DNA of 64,000 nt from Methylobacterium sp. (GCA_020253445.1 JADCBP010000010.1:1-64000), one strand, 5' to 3'. Positions 40,377 to 49,603 are shown, counted from the first letter of the stretch. The notes: generated by a model not told the origin, from the letters alone. A program made the numbers and translations.

Positions 40377-43187
40377 TCAGCGCTCCTGCTTGCGAAGAAA
40401 AAGCCCGGCTGCCGCCAGGAAAAGAAGGCCGAAGGCGCCGAGCACCAGATAGGGCAAGGTGAAGGCGGAAAAGCCCAGACCCTTCGTGATCGTCCCGAGG
40501 CTGATCATCTGGAACCAGGCCGCCGGGAAGGCATGGGCCATCATCCGGCCGGACTCGGTCAGCGCGGAAAGCGGGTAGAGATAGCCGGAGAAATTCAGCG
40601 CGAGCGTGGTGGTGATGATGGCGCTGGCGAAGATGGCGGCGACCTGGCTGCGCACAAAGGCCGAGATCAAGAGCCCGAAGGCCGTCATCGCGAAGACATA
40701 GAGCAGCGCGCCCAGCGCGAAAGCCGACAGCGAGCCCTGGATCGGCACCCCGAATTGCCCGACCATCAGCGTGACCAGCATCATGGCGCTGACACAGCCG
40801 AGAAACAGATAGGGGATCTGCTTGCCGAGCAGAAATTCCCCCACCGATGCCGGCGAGACCGAAAGGTTGATGATCGAGCCGATCTCGCGCTCGCGCACCA
40901 CACCAAGCGCCGTCATCATCGCCGGGATCATCGCCAGCAGCATCATGATCACGCCCGGCGCGATGGCGACCACAGAGCGGAAGCTCTGATTATAGCGGAA
41001 GCGCGGCACGACATCGATGATCGGCTCAGGCAGCGGCGAACCTTCCTGCCGGGCGAGGCGGCGAAGGAAAGTGTCGATCACGCCGCTCGCATAGCCACGG
41101 GCAGTCTCGGCGCTGAAGGTCACGGCCCCGTCGATGAAAATCCCCAGTTCGGGCGCGCGACCCTGGCGAAGATCGTGGCCGAAGCCGGGCGGAATGTCGA
41201 TCGCCAGCCCCAGCCGGCCGGCGCCGAGCCGCGCCTCCGCCTCGCGATCACCCCCCAGAGGCTCTGCCGCCCGGAAATAGCGCGAGCTTTCAAAGGCCTG
41301 CGTCAGCGTGGCGCTCTCGACGCTGCGATCGCGGTCCAGAACAGCGAAGGCGATGCGCTCGACATCGAAGGAAATGCCGTAACCCAGCGTGATCAGAAGG
41401 AACAGCGGCCCGAGCAGGCCGAAGGCGAGCCGCACCGGATCGCGCAGCAATTCGATCGTCTCGCGCCGGGCAAAGGCCAGGATGCGCCCGAAGGATGCCG
41501 CGAGCGGGCTTCGCGCGAGCAGGCTTCGCGCGGGCGGCGAGCGTGGGGGCGATGCGGCCTCGGCGGCGGGTTTGGCGTCGAGGGCTTTGGCGTCGGGGGC
41601 TTTGGCGTCGGGGGCGGCCGGCGTGCCATCCGCCACCTGCAGACAAGCAATGAAGGCCTCCTCCAGCGAGCCCCCGCCCCGCTCCGCCGCCAGCTTTTCG
41701 GGCGTGCCGACGGCCAGCACCCGCCCGGCATGCATCAGCGAAATGCGGTCGCAGCGCTCCGCCTCGTTCATGAAATGCGTGGTGACGAAAACCGTCACGC
41801 CCTCCCGCCGGGAAAGATCGACGATCAGGCGCCAGAACAACTCGCGCGCGGCCGGATCGACCCCCGAGGTCGGCTCGTCCAGGATCAGCACTTCCGGCCG
41901 GTGCAGGCAGGCCGTCGCGAGCTGCAGGCGCTGGCGGATGCCGAGCGGCAGGCTGTTCGGGCGGGCCTCCGCCACATCCGACAGGTCGAAGCGCCCCAGG
42001 GTCGTGGCGATGCGGGCCGATGCCTCGTCCGGCTTCAGGCCATAGAGTCGGGCGTGCAGCCGCAGGTTCTCGACCACGCTCAGTTCTTCATAGAGCGAGA
42101 AGCTCTGCGACATGTAGCCGATCCGCCGCCGGGTCTCGATGTCGCGCACATTGACGGGCTTGCCGAACATTTCGGCGCGCCCCGAGGTGGCCGGAAGCAG
42201 GCCCGTCAGCATCTTCATCGTCGTCGATTTGCCGCAGCCATTCGAACCAAGGAAGCCGAAAATCTCGCCCCGCTCAATGCGGAAAGAAACATGGTCGACC
42301 GCCACGAAATCGCCGAAGCGTTGGGTCAGATCCTCAGCCATGATCGCCGGCGGGCCGCCATCCTCCTGGCGCGGCGGGATGACAAGCGGCTCGGTCGAAC
42401 CGCGCCGCTCCGGCCGCTGCAGCGCAACGAATGCCTGTTCGAGATTGGCCGTGCCGCTGCTCGCCAGAATGGCCGCCGTGGTATCGGCCGCCAGAATGCG
42501 CCCCTCATCCATCGCCACAAGCCGCTCGAACCGCGCCGCCTCCTCCATATAGGCGGTGGCGACGATCACGGTCATTTCCGGCCTTTCGGCGCGCAGCGCG
42601 TCGATCAGCGCCCAGAACTGCCGCCGGGAGAGCGGGTCGACGCCGGTTGTCGGCTCATCAAGGATCAGCAGATCGGGTTCATGGACCAGAGCGCAGCAGA
42701 GCGAGAGTTTCTGCTTCATGCCACCCGAAAGCTTGCCTGCGGGCCGATGGGGGAAGGGCGCAAGCCCGGTGGCGGCGAGCAGCCGCTCGATCCGAGCCCG
42801 GCGCTCCGTGGCACTCTGGGCGAAGAGTCGACCGAAGAAATCGATATTCTCGACCACCGAAAGCGTCGGGTAGAGGTTCTTGCCGAGTCCCTGCGGCATG
42901 AAGGCGATGCGCGGGGCGATGCCATCCCGCGCCTGCGCCTGGCGCATATCCGCCCCCAGCACGCGGATTTCGCCGCTGACCAGGCGGCGCGAGCCGGCGA
43001 TCAGCGACAGAAGCGTCGATTTCCCGGCCCCGTCCGGCCCGACCAGGGCCGTCATCGACCCCGAGGGAAAAGTCACGCTCGCCTCGGCGAGCACGGTCTT
43101 CGCGCCGTAGCGATGCGAGACGGCCTCGACGCTGACGGCCACCCCCGCCGCGGCCATTCCCCGGGTCGCGCTCGCCTCAGCGGGCAT
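40377..43187 (-). CDS. ABC exporter with two ATPase domains fused to an ABC-2 permease (RbbA/YhiH-like)
   Basis: 936 aa. First ATPase domain: Walker A VGPDGAGKST near residue 50, LSGGMKQKLSLCCALVHEPDLLILDEPTTGVDP. Second: LGSNGCGKSTTMKMLTG near residue 315, LPLGIRQRLQLATACLHRPEVLILDEPTSGVDP. Then a Pro/Ala/Asp-rich linker made partly of APDAK repeats (residues 523-545 region) and a C-terminal ABC-2 permease (about 575-936, with MIPAMMTALGVVREREIGSIINLSVSPASVGEFLLGKQIPYL). It overlaps the upstream HlyD-type gene by 11 bases. The architecture is that of RbbA/YhiH proteins paired with HlyD-type and YhhJ-type partners. Confidence 0.9.
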   Translation of the reverse strand: MPAEASATRGMAAAGVAVSVEAVSHRYGAKTVLAEASVTFPSGSMTALVGPDGAGKSTLLSLIAGSRRLVSGEIRVLGADMRQAQARDGIAPRIAFMPQGLGKNLYPTLSVVENIDFFGRLFAQSATERRARIERLLAATGLAPFPHRPAGKLSGGMKQKLSLCCALVHEPDLLILDEPTTGVDPLSRRQFWALIDALRAERPEMTVIVATAYMEEAARFERLVAMDEGRILAADTTAAILASSGTANLEQAFVALQRPERRGSTEPLVIPPRQEDGGPPAIMAEDLTQRFGDFVAVDHVSFRIERGEIFGFLGSNGCGKSTTMKMLTGLLPATSGRAEMFGKPVNVRDIETRRRIGYMSQSFSLYEELSVVENLRLHARLYGLKPDEASARIATTLGRFDLSDVAEARPNSLPLGIRQRLQLATACLHRPEVLILDEPTSGVDPAARELFWRLIVDLSRREGVTVFVTTHFMNEAERCDRISLMHAGRVLAVGTPEKLAAERGGGSLEEAFIACLQVADGTPAAPDAKAPDAKALDAKPAAEAASPPRSPPARSLLARSPLAASFGRILAFARRETIELLRDPVRLAFGLLGPLFLLITLGYGISFDVERIAFAVLDRDRSVESATLTQAFESSRYFRAAEPLGGDREAEARLGAGRLGLAIDIPPGFGHDLRQGRAPELGIFIDGAVTFSAETARGYASGVIDTFLRRLARQEGSPLPEPIIDVVPRFRYNQSFRSVVAIAPGVIMMLLAMIPAMMTALGVVREREIGSIINLSVSPASVGEFLLGKQIPYLFLGCVSAMMLVTLMVGQFGVPIQGSLSAFALGALLYVFAMTAFGLLISAFVRSQVAAIFASAIITTTLALNFSGYLYPLSALTESGRMMAHAFPAAWFQMISLGTITKGLGFSAFTLPYLVLGAFGLLFLAAAGLFLRKQER
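41571..41615. repeat. Three tandem 15-base units within the RbbA-like gene
   Basis: Unit TTTGGCGTCGGGGGC repeated three times (first copy with one change). On the coding strand each unit encodes five residues of the A-P/L-D-A-K type in the linker between the second ATPase and the permease. Copy number changes here would keep the frame. Confidence 0.85.
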
Positions 43188-44166
43188 CCGGCAGCCGGGG
43201 CTTCAGGCGATCGGGCCAGGCGGCCTCAGGCTGGACGCGCACATACCCGTTACCGGTGAGCCCGGCCTTCACATAATCGCGATAGGTCTCGAGCAGCTTC
43301 GGATCAATGGCGAGCTTGACCCGATACATCAGCTTGTCGCGCTCGCTGGTGGTCTCGACGAATTTCGGCGTGAACTGCGCCTCCGCCGCGATGAAGGAAA
43401 CGCGCGCCGGGATGGTGAATTCGGGCGCGGCATCGAGCACGATCCGCGCCTCATCGCCGAGGCCGATGCGTCCGACATCCCGTGTCGGCAGGAAGATCGT
43501 CATGAAGACATCCGAGAGGTCGAGCAAGGTGACGATCCGTCCGCCCGAGCCGAGCACAGCGCCGGGCTGTGAGAGCTTGTATTCGACACGGCCGGCAACA
43601 GGCGCGGCGATCTCGGTCTCGCTGAGCTGCGCTTCGATCTGCGCCACCTGCGCCTTCGCCACCGCGAGCGCGGCTCGCGCGTCGCCCACCGCCGCCCGCG
43701 CCCCCTGCACGGCCGCCTTCGCCACGTCGCGCTGTGCCCGGCGCTGGTCGACGGTTGAACTGGGAGCGACGGCGCGCTGGAGCAATTCCTCCGCCCGCTT
43801 CATTTCGATCTCGGCGAGGGTGAGGCTCGCCTCCTGGCTGGCAACCTCCGCTTCGGCCCGCAAAATGCCCTGCTCCGCACGCAGGACTGCCGCTTTCGCT
43901 GCGGCGTGCTGGGCGCTGAGCTCAGTGGCGTCGAGCCGCACGACGAGGCTTCCCGCCGGCACGAAATCGCCCTCGCGCACACGGATTTCGGCGATGCGGC
44001 CGGGGATCTTGGTCGAGACATCGACCCGTTCGACCTCGATGCGGCCATTGGCGCGCGCAAGGCCTTCGGGCACGCGCGCCTTGGCGAGCGCCGCCCATTG
44101 CAGATAGCCCAGGGTGCCGCCCACCGCCGCGACCCCCAGAATTCCGAGAAGGGTCGTCGCTCTCAT
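43177..44166 (-). CDS. HlyD-type periplasmic adaptor (YhiI-like)
   Basis: 329-aa membrane-fusion protein. An N-terminal anchor helix (residues 2-22, MRATTLLGILGVAAVGGTLGYL) is followed by GRIEVERVDVSTKIPGRIAEIRVREGDFVPAGSLVVRLD (lipoyl half), a coiled-coil hairpin of about 110 residues rich in Ala and Glu, and LSETEIAAPVAGRVEYKLSQPGAVLGSGGRIVTLLDLSDV (second half). I chose ATG 44166 to keep the anchor at the N-terminus. First gene of the three-gene exporter operon. Confidence 0.9.
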   Translation of the reverse strand: MRATTLLGILGVAAVGGTLGYLQWAALAKARVPEGLARANGRIEVERVDVSTKIPGRIAEIRVREGDFVPAGSLVVRLDATELSAQHAAAKAAVLRAEQGILRAEAEVASQEASLTLAEIEMKRAEELLQRAVAPSSTVDQRRAQRDVAKAAVQGARAAVGDARAALAVAKAQVAQIEAQLSETEIAAPVAGRVEYKLSQPGAVLGSGGRIVTLLDLSDVFMTIFLPTRDVGRIGLGDEARIVLDAAPEFTIPARVSFIAAEAQFTPKFVETTSERDKLMYRVKLAIDPKLLETYRDYVKAGLTGNGYVRVQPEAAWPDRLKPRLPDAR

Positions 44167-44352
44167 GCTCCCTCCTCGACCGCGAGAGCCGGCTGCATTC
44201 ATCGTCACGGGCCTGTTCAGGACGCGATCGAAAGTTGGCAGGGTTCTCGAAACACGTCAACCGGAGCAAGAGGACGGGCTGGAGCGGAGTCCGAGCGGAT
44301 GGAAAGAGGCCATCCGCTCTCATTCCTGATTGTTTGATCGCATTTTCTTCGA

Positions 44353-44408
44353 CCAACCGGTATCCACCGGGTCGGAAAATGCTCTGGCGATCACCATCGG
44401 GGCCGGCG
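44353..44408 (+). repeat. Dispersed intergenic repeat, copy 2
   Basis: Same 56-base element as 39144-39199, beginning CCAACCGGTATCCACC and ending GATCACCATCGGGGCCGGCG, with differences concentrated in the middle. It abuts the 3' end of the LysR relic. Confidence 0.75.
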
Positions 44409-44410
44409 CT

Positions 44411-44641
44411 GGCCGCGATCCAGCGGGACAGGCCATCGGCAAGGCCATCGAACAGGGCGCGGATCGCGCTCGCATCCTTCTGGTGCTCATGGACGGCGAG
44501 CCAGCATTCGAGATCGATCGCCGCGCGATCCGCGAGGACCGGCACGAGATCGGGCTCGGCGCGCGCCGCCGCCGAGAGCGAGCCGCACCGCAGCACGGCG
44601 ACGAAAGAGCGCAGCAGGGTCCGCTCCGTCAACCCGATCAT
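44411..44641 (-). pseudogene. LysR-type regulator reduced to its two ends by an internal deletion
   Basis: About 77 codons remain. The first 28 (IGLTERTLLRSFVAVLRCGSLSAAARA) are the start of a LysR helix-turn-helix; the next residues (EPDLVPVLADRAAIDLECWLAVHEHQKDASAIRALFDGLADGL) are the C-terminal end of a LysR effector domain (cf. the common ending WLAVHEDLKRAPRVRAVFD). The roughly 220 residues between are gone without a frame change. It is divergent from the epimerase/NmrA-like gene at 44754, the usual place for a LysR regulator of such a gene. The rest of 44167-44753 holds only the dispersed repeat and promoter DNA. Confidence 0.75.
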
Positions 44642-44753
44642 CAATTTTCTTATATCTGATCGACAGACTCTGACAATTTTCGTTTGATTACGGCCGCGGT
44701 ATCTCTTCCGGCATGTCAGAAGATTTCCCGGAAGAATACCCAGGAGAAGACTC

Positions 44754-45740
44754 ATGTCGCCCACCGATCCCGTTTCACCCCCGCTTCCCTCGCCGCCCGT
44801 GGCGCTCATCCTCGGCATCACCGGGGGCCTCGGGCGGGCCATCGCGGTCGCCCTCGCGCAGCGGGGCTGGGCGATACGCGCATTGAGCCGCCGCCCCGCC
44901 GATCGCCGTCCTCTCCTGCCTTACCCCGTGGAATGGCAGATGGGCGATGCGCTCGATGCGGCTTCCGTGCGGCAAGCGGCGGAAGGCGCGACGCTGATCC
45001 TGCATGGCGTCAATCCGCCGGACTACCAGCGCTGGCGCGAGGATGGCCTGCCGATGCTGGCCCATACGATCGCCGCGGCGAAGGAATCGGGCGCGACCAT
45101 TCTCTTCCCCGCGAATGTCTATGTCTTTTCGAGCGCATCCCCGCCCCGGTTGGATGAGAACGCCGCGCGCGAGCCGAAATCGCGCAAGGGGCAGGTGCGC
45201 CTGGAGATGGAGCAGATGCTGGAACAGGCCGCGAAGGAGCATGGCATCCGGGTGATCGCCCTGCGCGCCGGCGATTTCTTCGGGCCGGGCGTCACGAATT
45301 CCTGGTTCGCGCAGGCCATGGCGAAAGGCGGGTTTTCCGCGAAGGTGCTCCAGACCCTGACTCCGCCCGGCATCGCCCATGCCTGGGCCTATGTGCCCGA
45401 CCTCGCCGAAGCCTTCGCGCGGCTGGTGGAGCGACGGCAAACCTTGCCCCCCTTCACGCTCGTGCATTTCGCCGGCCATGCCGACATGACCGGCCGCGAC
45501 ATGGCCGAGGCCGTGGCCCGGGCGATCGGCCGGAAGAACCTACCCATCCGGCCCTTCCCGTGGTTCATGCTCTGGCTCGGCGCGCCTTTCGTGCCCTTCC
45601 TGCGCGAGGCGCTGGAAATGCGCTGGCTGTGGAAAACCAGCCTCACGCTCGAGAACGGCCAACTCCGCCGCCTCATCGGCGAGGAGCCGCATACCCCCCT
45701 CGATGACGCGGTGAGAGCCGCGCTCGCCACCGCCCCCTGA
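44754..45740 (+). CDS. NAD-dependent epimerase/NmrA-like protein
   Basis: 328-aa Rossmann-fold protein of the extended SDR class. The nucleotide-binding motif is ALILGITGGLGRAIAVALAQRGW (residues 17-39), followed by ALSRRPADR, GATLILHGVNPPDY, ILFPANVYVFSSASPP and VIALRAGDFFGPGVTNSWF. The tyrosine-lysine pair of classical SDRs is not obvious, as in many NmrA-like members. A clear AGGAGA site precedes the ATG. The divergent LysR relic was probably its regulator. The following DUF4386 gene starts 24 bases downstream, so the two may form one operon. Substrate unknown. Confidence 0.85.
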   Translation: MSPTDPVSPPLPSPPVALILGITGGLGRAIAVALAQRGWAIRALSRRPADRRPLLPYPVEWQMGDALDAASVRQAAEGATLILHGVNPPDYQRWREDGLPMLAHTIAAAKESGATILFPANVYVFSSASPPRLDENAAREPKSRKGQVRLEMEQMLEQAAKEHGIRVIALRAGDFFGPGVTNSWFAQAMAKGGFSAKVLQTLTPPGIAHAWAYVPDLAEAFARLVERRQTLPPFTLVHFAGHADMTGRDMAEAVARAIGRKNLPIRPFPWFMLWLGAPFVPFLREALEMRWLWKTSLTLENGQLRRLIGEEPHTPLDDAVRAALATAP

Positions 45741-45763
45741 ACCCTCCCGAAAGGACCCTGCCC

Positions 45764-46486
45764 ATGTCCATCGCATCCCTGTCCATCGCATCCCTGGCGG
45801 CGCCGATCTCGCGCGCTGAGAAATCCGCGCTCATCCTCCTCACGCTCTCGCAGATCGTGCTGTTCCTCGTGCCGATCACGGTGCTCGGGCAGGCGATCGG
45901 CTGGCCGGCGAGCCTGCGCCTCCCGGCCGCGGAGGCGCTGCCGCTCATCGCCCGCAACGCCATGGCGCTGCAGGTGGGCTATTGGGGCTATCTGCTCACG
46001 GCCGTGGCCATGGTGCCCTTCGTCATCGCGCTCCGGCGCCATGCGCTGGCCCATGGCGCGGGCGGGCTCCTGGTGGATGCGATGGCCGCATTCGGCATCG
46101 CGGCCGCGGTGCTGAAGACGCTGGGCATCGTGCGCTGGCTCATCGCCATGCCGACGCTCGCGAGCCTCCATGCCGGCACGACCGACCCCGCTTTGCGGCT
46201 GATCATCGAGGTGAACTACACGGCGCTGAACGGCTATGCCGGCAGCGTGGGCGAATTGCTCGGCGTGCAGCTCTTCTCCGGCTTCTGGCTGGTGCTGCTG
46301 GGCGTGAGCCTTTCGCGCATGGGCTGGCGGCTGAACGGGCTCGCGAGCCTCGCGCTGGGCATCGGCTTCGTGCTCAACAGCCTGCGCACGCTCGCGCCCG
46401 AACTGGGCCTTCTCAGCGCCATCCTGCCGCCGCTCGGCCTCGCCTGGCTGCTGATGCTGGCCGGCACGATCTGGCGGAAGGGTTGA
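45764..46486 (+). CDS. DUF4386-type integral membrane protein
   Basis: 240-aa protein with about six hydrophobic helices and the DUF4386-like pattern (SALILLTLSQIVLFLVPITVLGQAIGWPASL, then LQVGYWGYLLTAVAMVPFVIAL and the C-terminal LGLLSAILPPLGLAWLLMLAG). Function unknown. The first codons contain a 15-base direct duplication (TCCATCGCATCCCTG twice), giving MSIASLSIASL, so the exact start and length of the N-terminus may vary between strains. It lies 24 bases behind the epimerase-like gene. Confidence 0.78.
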   Translation: MSIASLSIASLAAPISRAEKSALILLTLSQIVLFLVPITVLGQAIGWPASLRLPAAEALPLIARNAMALQVGYWGYLLTAVAMVPFVIALRRHALAHGAGGLLVDAMAAFGIAAAVLKTLGIVRWLIAMPTLASLHAGTTDPALRLIIEVNYTALNGYAGSVGELLGVQLFSGFWLVLLGVSLSRMGWRLNGLASLALGIGFVLNSLRTLAPELGLLSAILPPLGLAWLLMLAGTIWRKG

Positions 46487-46496
46487 ACCCTGCTCC

Positions 46497-46538
46497 AGCC
46501 CGCAAGAAAGGCGGCCGCGTGGCGCCTTCTTTCGGGCT
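46497..46538. terminator. Bidirectional hairpin between convergent genes
   Basis: Outer arms AGCCCG/CGGGCT and inner arms around AAGGCG/CGCCTT form a strong GC-rich stem between the convergent DUF4386 and usp genes. No long T-run follows on either strand, so termination is inferred from the stem and its position. Confidence 0.5.
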
Positions 46539-46623
46539 GATCGGCGTTCCGGGCAAGGCGGGGCGAGCCCGGCCCGGAGGCTTCCGGCTCCTCGCTCCGC
46601 CAAACCTTCAGCAAGCCAGATCT

Positions 46624-47478
46624 TCAATACGCCATCAGGAGCGGCCGGCAGGCGGATTGCGTGAGATCGACGGTGACGCCGCCGAACAGGAATTCCCGCA
46701 GGCGGGAATGACCGAAACCGCCCATCACGATGAGATCCGCCCCGGTATTCGCGGCATGCTGATCGAGCACGCGGCCGACCGGCTGGCCACCCGCTTGGGC
46801 CTCGACGATACGCGCCTCGATGCCCTTGCGCGCGAGATGATGCGCCAGTTCGGCACCCGGAAGGATCTTGTCCAGCGGCTTCTCGCCGAGCACGATCACG
46901 ATATCGGCATGGGTGATGCCGGGGAACAGGCCGACCGCATCCGAAACCGCGCGAGCCGCGTGCTGGGACCCGTCCCACGCGATCATGATCCGCTCGAAGC
47001 TCGTCGCCGGCTTGCATTTGGGCGAGGCAACCAGCACGGGATGTCCCGAGCGGAACAAGGCCTCCTCGAGGACGAGCCCCTTGAGATCGAGCGTCGCGTT
47101 CGGCTGATCCACCACGATCAGATCGCTGGCACGCGCGCTGCGAACCGCCCGGGCGGCGGCTTCATCCACCAGCGCCTGATCCACGACGACATGCCCGGCC
47201 AGACCCAGCGACTTGATCTTCTGGTTGGCCTCGGCGGCGACGGTCTCCGCGACGGACAAGGTGCGCTTGTTGATGTCGGTGATCATCGGCGCGACATAGG
47301 AAGACCCCATCAGCGAGAAGGGGACATGGGCCTTCGGCGCGATGACCGTCACGCCCAGATAGGCTCCGGATGCTTCGGCGAGACCGGCTGCAAGCGGCAG
47401 GGCGGCCGATTGGGCCTCCTCCGAAACCTGGATCAGGCAACTGACGGAAGACAAGGGGCGCTTTTGCGCGGACATCAT
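46624..47478 (-). CDS. Universal stress protein, tandem UspA domains
   Basis: 284-aa cytoplasmic protein with two UspA-like halves. The first (residues 8-150) contains VSCLIQVSEEAQSAALPLAAGLAEASGAYL and LVDEAAARAVRSARASDLIVVDQPN; the second has FERIMIAWDGSQHAARAVSDAVGLF near residue 160 and the nucleotide-binding motif DLIVMGGFGHSRLREFLFGGVTVDLTQSA at the end. A candidate FNR-type box lies 53 bases upstream (47531-47544), as is usual for Usp proteins of low-oxygen regulons. Part of the stress/PHA island. Confidence 0.92.
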   Translation of the reverse strand: MMSAQKRPLSSVSCLIQVSEEAQSAALPLAAGLAEASGAYLGVTVIAPKAHVPFSLMGSSYVAPMITDINKRTLSVAETVAAEANQKIKSLGLAGHVVVDQALVDEAAARAVRSARASDLIVVDQPNATLDLKGLVLEEALFRSGHPVLVASPKCKPATSFERIMIAWDGSQHAARAVSDAVGLFPGITHADIVIVLGEKPLDKILPGAELAHHLARKGIEARIVEAQAGGQPVGRVLDQHAANTGADLIVMGGFGHSRLREFLFGGVTVDLTQSACRPLLMAY

Positions 47479-47530
47479 TCAAACTCCTGCGTTGACCGGA
47501 TAACGGTGCGAGACAACCCGTTACCGGGCC

Positions 47531-47544
47531 ATGATCTGTATCAA
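47531..47544 (-). promoter_or_regulatory. Candidate FNR/FixK-type box upstream of usp
   Basis: On the minus strand it reads TTGATACAGATCAT, one base from the TTGAT-N4-ATCAA consensus. It ends 53 bases before the usp start codon, compatible with an activator position near -40. Confidence 0.7.
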
Positions 47545-47740
47545 GGGTGGCACCGTTGAAAAAAACACGGCGCGCCCGGATGAAGCATGGCCTTGCGACC
47601 CGCCCCCGCCTGTCTGATGGATGCAGAAAATGGCCCGATCGAGGCAGATGGCCCGGTGAATGACGAAGACGGCACGCTTTTCGCCTTTTTCCCGCCATTG
47701 CATCCATCGCGATCCTGCCATGATGACCCATGCCATGGGC

Positions 47741-47772
47741 TGGAGCATCCGCCCCCAAGTGGATACCGGTTG
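47741..47772 (-). repeat. Dispersed intergenic repeat, partial copy 3
   Basis: On the minus strand it carries CAACCGGTATCCAC followed by GCGGATGCTC, the core of the elements at 39144 and 44353. It lies between usp and phaC, just 14 bases beyond the phaC stop. Confidence 0.6.
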
Positions 47773-47785
47773 ATCGGAAAAGGCT

Positions 47786-49603
47786 CTAGCCCCGCACATA
47801 TGATCCCGGTGCGTCAAGGATCGCGGGATAACCGGCTGACGGGCATCCGAGCGGCGGAGGCTCCGTCCTTCCGCCGGATTTCGCTTCCAGCCATTTGAAC
47901 CATGCCGGCCACCACGAGCCCGCAACACATTCGGCCCTGGCGAGCCATTCCTCGGGCCCGACATGCGATGTCAGATGCTCGACGGTCGCCAGCCGATAAT
48001 GCCGATCGGCCGAAAGCGGCGGGGCAATGATGCCGTGATTATGTCCCCGGCTCGCGAGGACAAACGTGACATCCGAACTCGTCAGCCGGTGGACCTTGAA
48101 AACCGATTTCCAGGGAGCAACGAAATCTCCCTCCGTTCCGACCGCGAAGAGCGGCGTATCCACATCCTGAAGGTCGATCGTGCGACCGCCTGCCTCGATC
48201 CGTCCTTCGGCAAGATCGTTGTCGAGGTAGAAGGATCGCAGGTATTCCTGATGCATGCGGAAAGGCATCCGCGTTGCGTCCGTTGACCACGCCGCCAGAT
48301 CGTCGAGCGGTTCCGCGACGCCCAGCAGATACCGCCGGATCATCCTGGACCAGATCAGATCATTGGATCGGAGGAGGTGAAACGTTCCGGCCATCTGCGA
48401 GGCTTCCAGCACCCCTTTCTCGGCCATCATGTCATCCAGGATCGCGAGCTGGCTTTCGTCGACGAAGGTCCGCAACTCGCCGGCCTCCCGGAAATCGGTC
48501 TGGGCGGCCAGGAGCGTCAGGGTCTTGAGGCGATCATCGCCGTCGCGCGCCATCGCCGCCGCGGCGACCGCGAGCAACGTGCCGCCGATGCAATAGCCCA
48601 CGGCATGGACCTTGCCGGCGCCCGTCACCGCCGTCGCCGCGTCGATCGCGGCCATCGCCCCGAGCTGCCGGTAATGATCGAAACCCAGATCGCGATCATC
48701 CGGCCCCGGATTTTTCCACGAGATCATGAAAACCGTGAAACCCGCATCGACAAGATGCCTGACCAGGGAGTTTTCCGGCGACAGATCGAGAATGTAGTAT
48801 TTCATGATCCAGGCAGGCACGATGACAACCGGCTCGCGGTGGGTGGTCGGCGTCGAAGGCGCATACTGGATGATTTCCACCAGCCGGTTGCGAAAGACGA
48901 CGCGCCCCGGAGTCAGTGCCACGCCCTCGCCCGGGCGGTATCCCTGGGCCTCGCCGGGCCGCTGATTGCGCAGCGCGCGGACCGCATCATCCAGCGCGAG
49001 GCCCGCCCCCTGCAGGAGGTTGGCTCCCCGTGTCTTGATCGTCGCATCCAGCACCTCAGGATTGCTCCAGGGAAAATTGGACGGCGAAAGCGTGTCCAGA
49101 AACTGCCTTCCGACGAAATTGAGCAGCGTCAGGTGATGCGACGTCACGCCATGGATCCCGCGCGTCGCTTCATCCCACCAGCGCTCCCACGCCAGGAAAC
49201 CGGATGCATGGAACGCGAATGGCCATTGGCTCCAGCGCTCATCCCTGAAACGCCTGTCATGGGGCAATGCGCGGAGGCAGGGCTCGCAAACGCCCCGGTT
49301 GCTCACGGCTGAGGCCAGAATGCCCCCCAGGTAAGCGGCCTCCTTCATCCCGCTGGCTACGAGCGATGTCATCCGCCCCGGAGAAACCGCCAGATGAACC
49401 GCCCAATCCGTCCAGGCCTCGAACAGGCCCATGGGCGAGAAGCCGCCGGCCATCCTGCCGATGGCCGCATGCATCTTGCGATCGAGCGTGCCTTCACCCG
49501 CGCCAGGTTCCCGCTCAACCGGGACCAGCGGTTTCGCCGCTTCCGGGGGCGGATGCGGAATGACGGGCCGACCGGATCGAATCCCGGGATTTCGCTTGGC
49601 CAT
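47786..49603 (-). CDS. phaC: Poly(3-hydroxyalkanoate) synthase, class I
   Basis: 605-aa PHA polymerase that joins hydroxyacyl-CoA into storage polyester. The N-terminal domain has FVGRQFLDTLSPSNFPWSNPEVL, typical of PhaC. The lipase-like box is VGYCIGGTLLAVA (catalytic Cys near residue 322), the Asp is in STDATRMPFRMHQEYLRSFYLDNDLAEG, and the His in SRGHNHGIIAPP. VPAWIMKYYILDLSPENSLVRHLVDAGFTVFMISWKNPG is also a family signature. Third gene of the phasin / host-attachment / phaC series on the minus strand. Probably driven from the FNR-like box at 50615. Confidence 0.95.
   Translation of the reverse strand: MAKRNPGIRSGRPVIPHPPPEAAKPLVPVEREPGAGEGTLDRKMHAAIGRMAGGFSPMGLFEAWTDWAVHLAVSPGRMTSLVASGMKEAAYLGGILASAVSNRGVCEPCLRALPHDRRFRDERWSQWPFAFHASGFLAWERWWDEATRGIHGVTSHHLTLLNFVGRQFLDTLSPSNFPWSNPEVLDATIKTRGANLLQGAGLALDDAVRALRNQRPGEAQGYRPGEGVALTPGRVVFRNRLVEIIQYAPSTPTTHREPVVIVPAWIMKYYILDLSPENSLVRHLVDAGFTVFMISWKNPGPDDRDLGFDHYRQLGAMAAIDAATAVTGAGKVHAVGYCIGGTLLAVAAAAMARDGDDRLKTLTLLAAQTDFREAGELRTFVDESQLAILDDMMAEKGVLEASQMAGTFHLLRSNDLIWSRMIRRYLLGVAEPLDDLAAWSTDATRMPFRMHQEYLRSFYLDNDLAEGRIEAGGRTIDLQDVDTPLFAVGTEGDFVAPWKSVFKVHRLTSSDVTFVLASRGHNHGIIAPPLSADRHYRLATVEHLTSHVGPEEWLARAECVAGSWWPAWFKWLEAKSGGRTEPPPLGCPSAGYPAILDAPGSYVRG

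Noticed and set aside
40332-43259. A 975-codon open frame opposite the RbbA-like gene
   Set aside because: It is antisense to a gene with complete ATPase motifs and has no domain features of its own.
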